A stretch of DNA of 64,000 nucleotides from assembly GCA_030789695.1 (NCBI GenBank), contig CM061142.1, positions 603,455,659-603,519,658 of the forward strand, given 5' to 3'. Shown in pieces: positions 46,795-59,872 of the stretch. A model generated the notes under the pieces. That model saw only the letters and a program-made list of their open reading frames with translations. It searched no databases and was not told where the DNA came from. Every line of letters starts with the position of its first letter. Within the stretch, counting starts at the first letter, position 1. The position numbers and the translations under genes are program-made. The DNA comes from Scilla litardierei. Taxonomy: Eukaryota > Streptophyta > Magnoliopsida > Asparagales > Asparagaceae.

Positions 46795-47020
46795 GTACCT
46801 TCGCAGCCCTCCACTTCTCATTAAGCCCAAGGAAGGGGAGCCAATAAGCTTATACTTGGCCAGCACAAAGAAAGCAGTAAGTTCGGTGCTGATCAAAGAG
46901 GATGCAGGTGTGCAGCGGACAGTCTACTACACTAGCGATCCTACGAGATACGGAGGGGTGGTATAGCCCCATGGAAAACTAACCTACGCCCTTGTACTGT
47001 CAGCGCGACGACTTAGACCA
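46795..47020 (+). pseudogene. Tat/Athila-type gypsy RNase H fragment
   Basis: The frame reads LRSPPLLIKPKEGEP, SLYLASTKKAVSSVLIKED, GVQRTVYYTSDPTRYGG, then after a frame change KLTYALVLSARRLRP. This is the start of RNase H in the non-chromovirus Tat/Athila branch of gypsy elements, with the catalytic region only partly present. E6 inserted immediately before it, and the RT that should precede it is not seen in the window. Confidence 0.8.
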
Positions 47021-47032
47021 TTAAAAGGATAA

Positions 47033-49452
47033 TGTCAAGGCACAAGGGAATAAACTACAAGTGCTAGCTACACAAGTGTTAAACATAACATAAACTACAA
47101 CTACAAGTAATGGATCTACTTAAAATTTGAGTATATTAGATTTAGTGATGTTCTTTGGAAACCTGAGTAACTGCAGAACGTAAGGACCTGGACCTCACCC
47201 CCAAGGTGGGGTGCACTCAAACTACTCCGCTAGTGGTATACGAGAACTGAGTAACTTTAACGGGGCCTCTCAAACTCCCCCCAGTCTAGTAGGAGTGAGA
47301 ATCACTCAAGCCACACATGTATAACTACATCATGGTACATCAAAAGTACACACATGGGCCACTCTAACCATATCCACTCCCCGTGCTAGCTGTCGGGAGG
47401 GCGAGCGAAATATATATCCTCCATGTCCAGTAGTCATGCCTACACATTACTCAGATTCCCCCTAAACTCCATCTTGAGAGGTCACCCTCCTTAGAGAGGA
47501 ATGAGACATCCCAAGAGATTATTTGTTCAACAATTATTCTTTATGCAATTTCACAAGTATGACATAAAGATAAATGTGCATCAAGAGCAAGTGTGCATAA
47601 ATATGAATATGTATAAAGAGCTGAGACAATGACATAAAGGAATTAAACATATACACAAGCATGTATTAGTATGGAAGCACATTTGGCCTGGTCACTTATT
47701 GCAATATTCTTTTCCTTTCACCATTTCTCTCATTAACGACAAAAGGGTCAAGCACATAAGTGCCATGCCCATCACAAATTTCATCACAACATCATCACTT
47801 TATGCCATGCCAAACATGCACCCTCCTCCAACACAATTTAACAACAATACATAGTTTAGAACTTCACTTTAACATTTCAACTTGCAGAGAAAATGTAAAC
47901 ATTCATGAACAATGACAAATATTATCCATTTCCTTTATGAATTTGCTAAAACCTATTACATTAAAGTTGTAGATAATGAAGTTTCCTTCTCAGATATCAA
48001 ATATCATAAATTTGAAGTAAATAGGCTAGTAATATGGACTAAACCCCACAGGGTACAGAATTTGTTTGTAAATAGAATTGTTGAGCCTTAAAAATCTGTT
48101 GTTTCTATTAACTTACAATCATAATCTTAGTGAGGGAAAATCAAGAAAGTTGTAGATATTGAAATAAACTTTCCAAATTGACCAAAATCACAGCTGTTGG
48201 ATTACTACAGTGGGAATTCAATCATTTTTGGTGACAGTGTGAAGATTCTGGTAGAATCTGATATATCAGTGTATTTCAGTATTTCAGTCAAGATCTATAC
48301 AAAATTAGGCCATGATTGTAAGGAACTTCATAAACTTTCCGAATTATATTTTTTCACTATTTTTAGCACCATATAATAAAAGTTATGCATTGATAAAACT
48401 GCAGTAGAAACTAATTTTAAAAATAGCCACAACAACTTGAAAGATTATTGTCATGTAGTTAATCTACTAAGAGGAGTTGGTTTCCTACCTCAAATCTAAT
48501 TGTTTTCTCCTCTAAAAACTCCATCTTGGCTCAAATCTCCTCTTCCCACAAGCTCCATCGCCTAGAAGTCCTCAACTTGCTCATGAAACTCCGTCTTTCT
48601 ATGCTCCAAACAATCCTCATGTCTCTACTTGCTCAAGGGTGCTTAAAAGAGGGTGAAAGAGAGATTTATTCTTGAAAAAAAAGAAGAAATGAGCATGGGG
48701 ATGGGAGAAAACTAAAATGAAAAGGAAAAGAAAAGAAAACCATGAAAAATGAAAGGAACAAGAATGAAAAGAAGGGATAAGGAGAGAGGACTTTCTAGAA
48801 ATTCTACTCTCCCTTTTTTCTTTTCTAATCTCGTCTTTTCTTTGTCTTTTTATTTATTTCTCTTAAAACTTCATTAAAGTAGTGCTAAAAAATAAAATTT
48901 TCAAAACCCCCCTCTTACCCTAGCACTTTATTTATAAGCCCTTGTGCAAATTACACAAAACCCCTCATTATGCTAAACTTTTTCTAATATTCCCCTCCTA
49001 CACACCCATGTATACATATACACACATCCATATATAAGTACACACTAATACATATACACTCACATATATCTATATACATCCACACATACTTTGACGTACA
49101 CACGCACTCTACACTTACATGTAGTAGTAAGCCTCCTACGAGAACCATACACGCACCCATACACACATGTATAGAAATCTACCCACAGTCTACACGCGCA
49201 CGCACATACACATAACATATACATGCATAATACACTCAACATACGTATATTCAACAAATATAGGTGCCCACGTATATACAAACATATCTCTACCTATTCA
49301 TGTACGCAAATGTACATTCACACCCAATATACATTCACATATACACACATAGATAGTACAATACACGTATAACTCACTGTAACTCTCCGCTCCCCAGGAT
49401 ACCTGGAAAGTACGAATCCATCCCAGGTGATCTCAGAGCAGCGAGTGTTACA
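47033..49452 (-). mobile_element. LTR-like sequence, family unknown
   Basis: Bounded by TGTCAAGGCAC and GAGTGTTACA, which fit LTR ends on the minus strand. It contains a CACATATATACA-type microsatellite (49000-49370). No target duplication or paired LTR was found, so the boundaries are uncertain. No gene is seen. Confidence 0.35.
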
Positions 49453-51960
49453 CAAGGAAATACAAAAAAAACTCAAGCAAGTCCACTACGCACTGCTGGG
49501 ATAGTACCTGTAATGTTCCCAAAGCACAACCAAATAACCAATAACATAAACACAGAAAGAAACACAGAGGAAAACTGTACAACAACTAAACCCAAAGAAA
49601 AGTCTGATTTATTTTATACATCATCCATCTATACATACATACATCATTAACAACTTGTCACTACCCAAACAAAACCCCAAAAGTACAAACACCCTCTCCT
49701 CTCCCCTCGCCACCCCAACCTAACTCATCCACAGAACTCCACTGCTCTACCTCAAAGCCACCAATCAGCTCCAACACCAACACCTGAAACGTCAGTGGTG
49801 GGGCACGTCAAAGCATGACCCAGTAGGAATACCATACCACAACTAGCCCTTTCATGAAGTGTGGGAAAAGGTGCACGTGAGTAGGTAGAGTGTATGCATT
49901 GGCATAAACATCTACTGTAGTAAGAGAAGTAACAACTACAGTTATGAACATGTGGGAGCGTGCACGTGCGACAAGCAAGGTGTACATACTAGCATAATGT
50001 ACAAGAGGCAACAAGTAACAAGTACAACAATTATAATGAGCAACTAAGTGATAATATTAAAACAATTAAACCAGTAACATGGAACCCAGCTCACCCATTC
50101 ATTTCTCACAACATCATATAACACTTTCAACCTCATTTCTATGGTGCCATCAAAATTAAGGCAATAATAGCAAAACCATCCATCACATTTCCACTTACTT
50201 AAGCTCCACAAATGAAAGCAAACCACCTCATTTCTCCTACATACAACCATTCTAAGCAACTCATGCATTCATGGTAACAATCATACATATAAGATAACAA
50301 TCATATCTATAACCACAAGTCACACATAATGCTCAATGATGCCATGATGCATATGAAACACAATGCAAATGCTATGAGATGCAATGCAATGCAATGCAAT
50401 GGGATCCCATGAATGAGCCGACGTGCAAGTGTATCGTGACTACTCCGTTATCAATGGAGAGTCACCTAATAGATCAAGAGGTGGCCAATGGCAAATTCTC
50501 CTGCCTCCCACCGTGACACTTTGTCCATGCATGTGCACTCCACCTTCGTGTCATAGTATATTCATATCCAAACTTGCTTTCTTTTTCCAACATCAATACC
50601 ACTTGAAGGCCAACATTGTTATCAACAATTAAATCACCAATATATTGAACATAAATGAAAATTAACAACCTTTTGAAACATGCGATGGCCAAATAAACAA
50701 CTGATGAGTCATGTAACAAACATATATTGAAGCCACAAAACACGGAGATCCATAATTGAAAACCAAACAACACATCCCTGCAACCCAGTTTCTGGAAATA
50801 ACAGGACAGTCCCAAATAGAGGCATAATGCTCCAACTATTTGTACTAAACATTAATCTTTCTTCCTTAAGAGTTGTAGACATATGTGTTGTGGATTCACT
50901 GGTAAAATTTCCAGGGAAAATTACCATTGTGTGATTTATGGTGAATTGTTTGGTGAGACCTATCAAAATTGTTTTCAGGTAGATTCTAAGAGCTGTAAAT
51001 ATTGCTAGTTTAAGCCATATTGCAGTTAGAATTTTGAAAATGTATTCTAGGAGAAAGTTTTAATAAAATTTGTTATCTTTCCAACGAGACTAAGATCACC
51101 AATTTCTGTGTTGTGTGCAGTGACTGATCTATGTTTTGCCAAACTGTGTACATACTGGGTAAAAATCAAACGTATTGCAAAGACAGAATTTTTACCCCTA
51201 AATTCAATACGAATTAGTAAAAATTCTCAACATGAAAGTTGTATATAAAAGTCCAATACTCATGCCATAAACATTCCAGAGCAAACTCAAATCTATACTA
51301 GGAGAAATGAGCAAATCAATTAGCATGTAAATCTGTCCAGAATTTCAGCAACATCAAAAATGAAAACTAATGTCATTAAACTAAGATTAACTTAATTTTT
51401 CATGCTTAACACACACTAACACTAGTTGGAGATGGAATCCTACCTTAGGGGTGATGAGAGACAAGGGGTAGCCCAAATCCTTAAGGCTCCTCCTTCTTCA
51501 AACCCTTCTCCTTCTTCCTCTTCCTCTTCTTTGCTTAAACTTATCCACTTGCTAACATAGTGGTCTAGGGACTAAATGGAGATGGAATTATGAAATTTTA
51601 GTGTCAAAATGAGAGCAAGAGAGATGGAGGGGAGGGGAGCACGAAGTTGAGAAGAGGGAGAGAGGACAATGGGAGAAAAAGAGAGTGTTTGGGTTTTTGA
51701 ATGCTTAGGGATTTCTGCAACCTTCTATACAATTCTTTTTCTTTTCTTCTCTCTCTCTTTTTCTTTTGTTTTTTCTTCCCTTAGCTCTTAAGGATCCAAG
51801 TAGGCCAAGTCATCATGCTACTATGCACACACACCCTCTTCAAATTACTCAAGAGCCATTACTCTACAAACAAATCCCACATCATTGCTAAAGAGCCATT
51901 ACTTGCATACTCCCCTCTACTATACTCACTCACCACAACTAATCAATGCTGGCTATTGGG
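49453..51960 (-). other. Second LTR-like stretch, family unknown
   Basis: From TGTAATGTTCCC (49509) the sequence has the same general plan as 47033-49452 and the E6 LTR: A-rich start, GTCAGTGGTGGGGCACGTC near 49790, TGCAATGCAATG repeats (50380-50400) and a C/T-rich tract (51500-51780). It may be the leader side of a minus-strand gypsy LTR. No gene is seen. Confidence 0.35.
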
Positions 51961-52696
51961 GGTTGAAGGTAAACCATACCCTAGGCCATGCAGAGACACA
52001 GTCTTGACGAAGGGACTAAAATGGCAGAATTCATCACTGACACAGTTAGAGTGATCCCAACGACGTTCGTCGTCGATCACGTAAGTATGATTCTGAAACA
52101 AGGACGACACCTGATGCTCGTGGTTACTATCGTCTAGGGTTTTCGAGCCCCAACCTGTCATAGGGTCAGGCTGTAGGGCCTCACACCAAGTAGTATTCAT
52201 GTCTTAGTAATAGGAAGATAAATAAGAGGAATTCATTCGATGAAATGGAATAGTTAAGTTCAGAAGCTAGTTGTGAGACTAAGTCGTAGATGGGGACAAT
52301 GTTGCATTTGATGCAAATAAGATTAAACGTGTCGTAAATTGGTTACGACAATATTTGTAGGAACAAAAGCATTGGAAAGGTTACCTGGTTGACAGGATCG
52401 TATCGGTCTAAACACAGGTTCAAACAGCGTCCAAATCGGAGCTCAAACGAGCCCGAAAACGCAAAAACGGCTGAAAGGGTCCAAGTGGGTCAGACCCACT
52501 AAGGGGCCAAGGCAAGCAGCAAAAGGGGGCGGGGCACGCCCGCTCTGAAAGCAGGCGCGCCCGTTTTTGACAGCGGGTCGGCCCACTGTGCAGGCTGTGC
52601 TCGCTCCTCTTTTACGGGGCAGCCCGCATTGCGGGCCGCACCCGCTAAAGGGGGTCGGGCGCCCGCTTGCTACGCGGGCGGGCGGCCCCGCCCCGC
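51961..52696 (+). mobile_element. E5-related LTR fragment, cut by gap
   Basis: Collinear with E5 LTR 28465-28990, sharing CAGAATTCATCAC, CAACCTGTCATAGGGTCAGG, a TTGCATTTGATGCAA palindrome and TCCAAATCGGA. It is clearly diverged and ends in GC-rich sequence at the N gap. Confidence 0.8.
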
Positions 52697-53196
52697 NNNN
52701 NNNNNNNNNNNNNNNNNNNNNNNNNNNNNNNNNNNNNNNNNNNNNNNNNNNNNNNNNNNNNNNNNNNNNNNNNNNNNNNNNNNNNNNNNNNNNNNNNNNN
52801 NNNNNNNNNNNNNNNNNNNNNNNNNNNNNNNNNNNNNNNNNNNNNNNNNNNNNNNNNNNNNNNNNNNNNNNNNNNNNNNNNNNNNNNNNNNNNNNNNNNN
52901 NNNNNNNNNNNNNNNNNNNNNNNNNNNNNNNNNNNNNNNNNNNNNNNNNNNNNNNNNNNNNNNNNNNNNNNNNNNNNNNNNNNNNNNNNNNNNNNNNNNN
53001 NNNNNNNNNNNNNNNNNNNNNNNNNNNNNNNNNNNNNNNNNNNNNNNNNNNNNNNNNNNNNNNNNNNNNNNNNNNNNNNNNNNNNNNNNNNNNNNNNNNN
53101 NNNNNNNNNNNNNNNNNNNNNNNNNNNNNNNNNNNNNNNNNNNNNNNNNNNNNNNNNNNNNNNNNNNNNNNNNNNNNNNNNNNNNNNNNNNNNNNN
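52697..53196. other. Assembly gap (500 N)
   Basis: Exactly 500 N, probably a fixed-size scaffold gap. Open frames that run through it are not real. The left flank is very GC-rich. Confidence 0.98.
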
Positions 53197-54180
53197 TATA
53201 TGTAGCTACCTATGTTCAGACATCATGGGTATACTACCCTCTGATAATCCCTAGTATTCATCCAATACAAAACATCTCAACACATATAGTCACACCATAC
53301 CACTATTAAATCAAATTCACCATATATAATATACACTCACCACTTCTATAATTTCACAATATATAGTCATTCAAATACATGCAAATAGTTCACCATATAT
53401 TCTCATCGCATACGGTCCTATAACTGTATTTACGACACGCCACATATACCATAGTCATCAATACCTATAACTAAGCACATACCTACCCGTGCATGGTGCA
53501 CACCCATGTAACATATATATATTCACACCATAGCCTACTGCCTATAATTAGTATACTAACACATCTATACGTACATAATTAAGATGTGCAATAGTCGTGT
53601 ATACCTCACGGTATGCACGCATGCAACATCCCGAAAAGCAAGCAATACCAATCAAAATTATACTCCTACTACCATATGTATATCACCTATATACTCAGGC
53701 AACAAAACATAACTACTTACGTCTAAACACAAAACATACCCACATACGAGCACACACTCATACGTGCTAACATATAGATCACATAATAGGCCTACCCTCT
53801 TAACCATACGTACTATTATTATTATCACTACTAACACACACATAGCTTTACCAATCATTTATTTCAACCATTATAAGTATCTTTAACTTCATACACTCCA
53901 TTAGACATTTCAACGCTAACTCTTATATACACAGGCATCCCTAGTATAGTATAGCTATCCCCACAAAATCTATAACTACTAACACACCAACAACCTCATA
54001 ATACCACAAATAACTCCGAGTATATATATATATATACCACACAATAGGCAAGCATCAATATACTATGGGGGGTACACTCATTCAAGCCCACGTACACAAG
54101 TTGGGTACGTTCACAACGACACCTCACAAAGGTCCAAGGGTCTACTAACAACTTAGAGTTGACACAGACATTGACGGACC
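53197..54180. repeat. AT-rich microsatellite-like stretch
   Basis: CACATATA and CACACCATA-type short repeats without a gene, similar in style to 49000-49370. It may continue the LTR-like sequence left of the gap. Confidence 0.45.
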
Positions 54181-55887
54181 CCAAGGCCTAAACAATAAAG
54201 GGAGATCGAGGGCGAGACGAGGGAAGGATCGATAAGCACGAGTTCAGATAGGACGAATACAAGGAGACAGTTTGGTTAGGGAAAACATTGGCTCAATGGT
54301 GATGTTTAGGTTGAAGGAAAGGAGAGTGGTGATGCTTACAAAGGATGGAGAAAAGAAAATAGGGTAAAAGCACAAGCTGAAATACGTGGATTTTGAAAAC
54401 TGTCATTCTTCAAAAGTTAAAATCCCAGTCTGAAAAGAATTATTTGGAGATTGATAAAACGAGTTGTTCAAAATAAATTTGAGTCGAATATTCATAATAA
54501 GAGAAAATGGTCTATTGGTTTTAAAATCATTTTAAAAGGAAGTAGAATCATTTACACGAATATTAAGGACATGGTTTAGAAAATTTATACGTCAATAACT
54601 TAATATAATGTTGCCAAAAGTTTTTGAAAGTCAAAGAATGGAATCAAGCAACGGAAGAGTTCAAAATCAGGTTAAATGCTTTCAAAACTTTAGGCTATGG
54701 AAAATTGAAAATAATCAATTTGTAACTACTTTTAGGGAACCAAGGTTTGCGAAAAAAAATGAGGAACAGATTTGCACAAGGTTCTTAATATATAAGCACA
54801 ACAAGTCTGGCACGGTTATAAAAATAGTTGAAATTCAATTTGGTTTAGAAATTTTTCTAAAAGCGTGTATGGTGAGCGGAAAGAAAATAGTAGTAACTTA
54901 GCATAAGAATTATCAAGATCGAATAGCAAATCTTTAAAATCAAATCAGGGAGGGTCTAAAGCAGGAAGAGGCTATGAAAATAGTAATTTTGCAAAAATCT
55001 GAAGTAGCGAAAACGACGAGCAAGTCCAACTTGCTGAAAGCTGAGATTCCATATGTCTTGAAAGTATATTAAGGTAAACACGACGTATCATTCGAATAAC
55101 ACAAATAAGAGGGAAAATTATAAATCGAATTGGGCAGGGCAAAGGTAAAACTAATATATGAAAGAACGACAAATTTACATAAGTATGAAAAGTATAGGCT
55201 GGGAAAATACCATAAGCTAGTATTCAAAAATTCCGACAAACGTTTTAAAAATTTAAATCAATGAAGGAGGATGAAATATAGGTATATTAAAATTTTGAAC
55301 AAAATTAAACTGAGTGGAAGAGAAGATTGAAAAATACTTCCAGAAGGTTCAAGTTTTGCAATGGCGATGTTTGAAAATTGACGACGATCGTCACGGGGCG
55401 ATCTCGTGAATCGAGGCAAGGAAATTGGTTCGATGATCTAAACATACATACGCCTAGGATATGAATCAGGAAGTCTACGGAAACACCTACGGTCGACCAA
55501 CTAAAGATTAAAACTAAGCGCTATGACTTCTAAAGGTTAGACGGTAACGAAATACGTTCAGCTTGGTCCGAAATCGATGAACCCAAGTGAACGACAAAAG
55601 GAAATTCTAGAAGTCTAATATGGTCAGAGGTAGACAAGGACCACTAAGGTAACTCCTACGACGATTAAATCAATTGCTAAAAGGGAGTCTAACTGACAAA
55701 CAGAGGCCTCTAACTATCAAGCACAGACGTCTAACTAAGTCTTCTAATCACCTAGTGTCCTAAAAACGACTAGACTCAGGGCTTCTGACTCGGATGTTGC
55801 AATTTATTTAATGGACATTCTGTTATTATCGTTGTTCCGTTAATTCGCAATTGCAAGACTGGACCTGCATGGGCCACCAACAAAACC
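54181..55887 (-). other. E7 internal region, non-coding
   Basis: No intact ORF. The right part (55380-55860) resembles the E4 internal region. The primer-site motif lies at 55862-55879, 8 nt before the LTR. The left end of E7 is not located and may fall in or beyond the gap. Confidence 0.6.
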
Positions 55888-58739
55888 TGTCACGCCCCGC
55901 TTCCCAAAAATATGGAGGCGAAGCGTGAGAAGGTCTGCTCAGACTTGAAGCTACAAAGCTGCAAGTCCGATAAGCGTCAATCAAATTTAAAACTGCAGGT
56001 CCTTACAACGCGAAACGAAACAAAGATAATAATAACGAAAAGAGACAAAGAAACATCTCAGAATATCCATAATAATAAATCTCAACATCGCAGAAAAAGC
56101 CACCAGGCTGAAATAAAAAGAGAGCCTAAAGGCCTAAACATGGCCAACAAAAGTACAAGTACAACAACAAGGTAATGGTGCAAGCACCGACATCTAACAG
56201 CAACCTAAAGCAAAAGCAACGCCAACAGTCTCTAAAACTGGTCTTCGGTGTCCACGAACTCCTCGACGAACGTAGGCTCAGTGTCAGCAACTACCTCGTC
56301 CGCTACAACTATCTCTGGCTCAGGGTCTAACATGTGACACCCAAAGAGAAAGGGGCACATGTCAGCAAGTCTGGAAGACTTGTGCAAGTGAAACTGAAAG
56401 TACAAGTAAGAACAACCTAGCAGTTCTAGCATGATGCAATGACATGGCAGTTAAAGTATGAGTGCAGCAGGTAAAGTAAAGTAAAGTAAAGTACGAGCAT
56501 GGCATGGCATGGATGACAAGTATTACATGAATCATTCACAAGACAAGTACAAGACAAGGAAAGTAAGTACCTCGTGCACATAGATTCCGTCTTTTGGCTA
56601 GAGGGCGGATCAGGCCACTCCTAAGCTCAAGTAAACATTTATCCCTACCCCTCCACGTGTGTCGAGCCAGGGCCTTACCCCCGAACGGTAATGCTCGCTT
56701 CTGGATCACGAGCCAGGAAGTGTTTTACCTTGCTGGTCTAGGGGTGCACCTAGCCAGTCAAGGGAGTACAAGTACAAGTATTGTAGCGTGTGCTACGAAT
56801 GCGACATTCAATGCATGGATGACATGTAAGATGCAATGCATGGCAGTTAAAAGTGCGTACAGGTAAGGAAAGTAAACGTGACAGTTTAGTATGCATGAAC
56901 AACAGGTTTAAAGGGTTGGATCTAGCTTCGTTGTCAAGCTATATCAATTAGGTGACGGATCTAGTTTCGTTGTCAAACTAGATCAAGTAGGCGTCTAGCC
57001 AGCTATCATTTCACTGACTAGTCTCTTTTACGCTAGGAACAAGGAAGTGGCCTAAAAACATGGCCCTACACAAGAGTTGGCAAGTTTCACTTGCCTGCAA
57101 GCACGACGTCTGAGCACACCGTCCAATGAGTCCAAAAATCACAATTACTACGTGCACAAGTCCACCGGCCTACATCCGTTTTATTAATCTTGATTAGTGA
57201 TTGATAAAACATTTAAAATACTTTAAAATACTGATTTTTAGTCTTGATTAGCATGCAATTTGGTTGGGGGTCCTAGGGGTGCAAAGCGTTACCTCAACAC
57301 GACGCGAAAGCTACACCGGTGTCGGGTAGCGACGCCGGGGGTTGGAATAAGAGAACGCGCTCCAAGTCCTGATTCCAATATAGTTTCCTTGCTGGAAAGT
57401 TCAGAGCGTCTACCAGAGCAACGGTTCCAGATTCCAAAGCTAGCACGTGCGACGACGGGCTACGACGTGCGACGACGTCGTACGCGACGAATCCTCGAAG
57501 AGCAAGCACCAAGGTGAGGCCCACAGTAGTCCTAGGGACCTTTGGGGGACCCACAATAACTCTGGAGAACTTGGGGGGCCCACGGTGGCAAGTGGTGCGA
57601 CGGATGCGGGGTTGCGACGTATGGCCATCGGTCGTACGGCCTCGGTGCGGGGAGCTCCGTCGGTCAGACACATGAGATGCGGGGGTTGCAGCGCTTGGGG
57701 TCGGTCGCAGTGGCGGGTGCGGAGAAGGCCATCGGTCGGGCGCTTGGGGCGGGTCGGTCACCGCGCTGTGCGGACGTTGCAACTTGCAACGAAGCGGCGA
57801 TGCAGCGTGAGCGGGGGGAGCGCTTCGGTCAGACACGGGGCGGAGCGGGGTCGGTGCGGGCTCTGCGAAGCGGGCTGTGCGGTGCGGGAGTTGGGGCGAG
57901 GTCTCTCGGTCAGACCGAGACATCCTCTCGGTCGATGCGGTGATGCGGAGCGAGCGGCAGCACGGGTGCGGAGCGAAGCTTGGTGCGGGGGCAACGGCCG
58001 GTCAGACCGAGGGAACGGGGGCGATTTCTTCGGTCGTGCGGCTGCCGTTCGTCGCAACGTTGCGACGAATCGTCGCAACGTCAATTTTGGGTTTTGGAAG
58101 AGGCTAGGGTTAATTTCTTGCGAAAATAGGTCTTGTTAGGGGTTGTTTATATAGTGTAGATGGGTTGACTTGGTCTAGGGCTAAATCTAATAGGATTAGA
58201 AGTTTAAAATAATTTAAAATTTGAAATTCAACTTCTCCAACTCACCCTAGGATTTGACTTGGTCCAAATGAGCTGGAAATTGGCTCAAAAATTCTTTAAA
58301 ACGTTTTAAACTCAAATAAATTTTATTTGGCCGAATTTAATATAAAAATTAATTATTAAAAATATTATAAAACTTGTTAAAAATATAAAAGTGGTCAAAT
58401 AAACTCCAAAAATTATAAAATAAATATCGTGGTGATCGTGGCAACGAATGTGAGCTATCTACGAAGACGGATCTCAATTTTGACGTCGGACGACGAAACT
58501 AAAAATAGAAACGTCTCCCGTCAAAAGTGAAAATCGTCACGTCTCATCGAGTAAGTTTAAATTGTGGAAAAACGACTCGAGAAACGTCGTTCCAAGATAG
58601 TGCCACTATTTAATACTCTCAGAGACGTTCACAACGGCATATCACACAAAAGTGTTCACAAACGAACAAAGTCCAAACAAACACGTGCACGGCCAAAAGC
58701 ACGTGCACGAAAAACGTACGACGAAATGTGGTCGTTACA
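55888..58739 (-). mobile_element. E7 5' LTR (2852 bp)
   Basis: On the plus strand it runs from TGTCACGCC to GTCGTTACA, like E4. It has a TATA box on minus (TATATAAA, 58147-58154). Leader hairpins: SL1 57079-57095 (GGCAAGT/ACTTGCC), SL2 56995-57021 (loop CTATCATTTCA), SL3 twice at 56958-56984 (10-bp perfect stem) and 56923-56941, and SL4 56330-56362. Its other LTR is not seen. Confidence 0.9.
56232..56333 (-). CDS. Short acidic ORF in the E7 LTR leader (33 aa)
   Basis: It starts MLDPEPEIVVADEVVADTEP and ends DTEDQF before TAG. It aligns with the 35-aa E3 ORF, including MLDPEPE at the start and DQ at the end, although the surrounding LTR has diverged. Here the frame is also open upstream through SL4, so the first ATG of that hairpin is in frame. 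Function unknown. Confidence 0.45.
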   Translation of the reverse strand: MLDPEPEIVVADEVVADTEPTFVEEFVDTEDQF

Positions 58740-58789
58740 GTTGTGATCATCATCAAAATAAGATTGGTATGAAACATCAATACTCAACA
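58740..58789 (-). mobile_element. E8 3' LTR fragment (50 bp)
   Basis: Read on minus it begins TGTTGAGTATTGATGTTTC, sharing its first 14 bases with the E2 LTR, and follows the purine tract AAAAAGGGAGAGAT. It is cut by E7. Confidence 0.8.
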
Positions 58790-59872
58790 ATCTCTCCCTT
58801 TTTGATGATGACACACATTATGTAAATCATAAAGAATTAAAGCACAATGCTAATGATCTCCCCCTACTTATATGCACCAAATAAACAATGAGCTACACAA
58901 AGATAAATACTCATATTACCAACTAAGATCATGATGACATATAATAGTCATGAATTACATAAACCTATTATAAACCAATTGTAAAAGACAATTATCATGC
59001 AAACATGCAAGGTTTATCTAATCCCATATATCTCTCACCATAGATATATCTCTCCCCATATGCATATGAATATATATCCCCATATATATTTACATAATGC
59101 ATATATCTCTCCCCCTTGACATCGTCAAAAAGGTGGACATCAAATATATCCCCCTTTGTCATCTTAACCAAGATGTTACAATATGCAAGAACGAAAGAGA
59201 TGTATGATACCAAATTGAAAATTTTAGTGGGTATCAATTCACTATCCCATGCTCCCCCTAGATCATATAAATGTTCAACTTTTGACTTCTAGGATCTAAT
59301 ACCAATTGAGAGGTAAAAATAATACAATCTCCAACAATTGAGGTAATACAATTGTAGACAAAGAATCTTTGAAGATAAACCCCTTTACCAATTGATATAC
59401 AAATATTAGAGCCATAGGCTGGACATGTATCAAAGCAATAGATATGGAAAAATCAAGCGTTAATGATACACAAAGAATATTGCCAAAACAAATATATCAT
59501 GAAGTATGTTAGCAATAAACAAGAGGTTTGGTTTAAGATCAAAAACAACCTAATGTGAATAATGATCTCAAATAACCTCCGAAATGAGAGTTAAAATATG
59601 TCTTAAAATACTTTAAACATATAGCATATTAACTCCCCCATTGACATACACATGGATCAAAAATGCATGCATGTCAATAAACCCCAAGTTCCTCATTTTC
59701 ATGAAAAAAAATAAGTTTGAAAATATTTTCAAAATCATGGAACACACACAAAGAATGGGTATGCTAAAAATAAACATTCAAGCACAATACCCATGCAATA
59801 TGCATATGTGTGAGGAACCTAAACATTAGGCAACCAAACCCAAGAGGAGTTTGATTTCCTAATGTAATCACA
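58790..59872 (-). other. E8 3' internal region without pol
   Basis: Several purine tracts read on minus as GGGGGAG or AAAGGGGGAT (near 58860, 59150 and 59255), as in the E2 3' region. No pol domain or gene is seen. Confidence 0.65.

Noticed and set aside
52567..53309. Three long open frames spanning the N gap
   Set aside because: They are artefacts of translating N bases.
54608..54901. 97-codon frame in the E7 interior
   Set aside because: It is AT-rich, opposite to the element direction, with no recognised family or supporting signals.
57447..58139. 230-codon open frame in the E7 LTR and overlapping frames on both strands
   Set aside because: Several long frames overlap on both strands of one GC-rich tract, as expected from composition. 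It is antisense to E7 and has no known domain.
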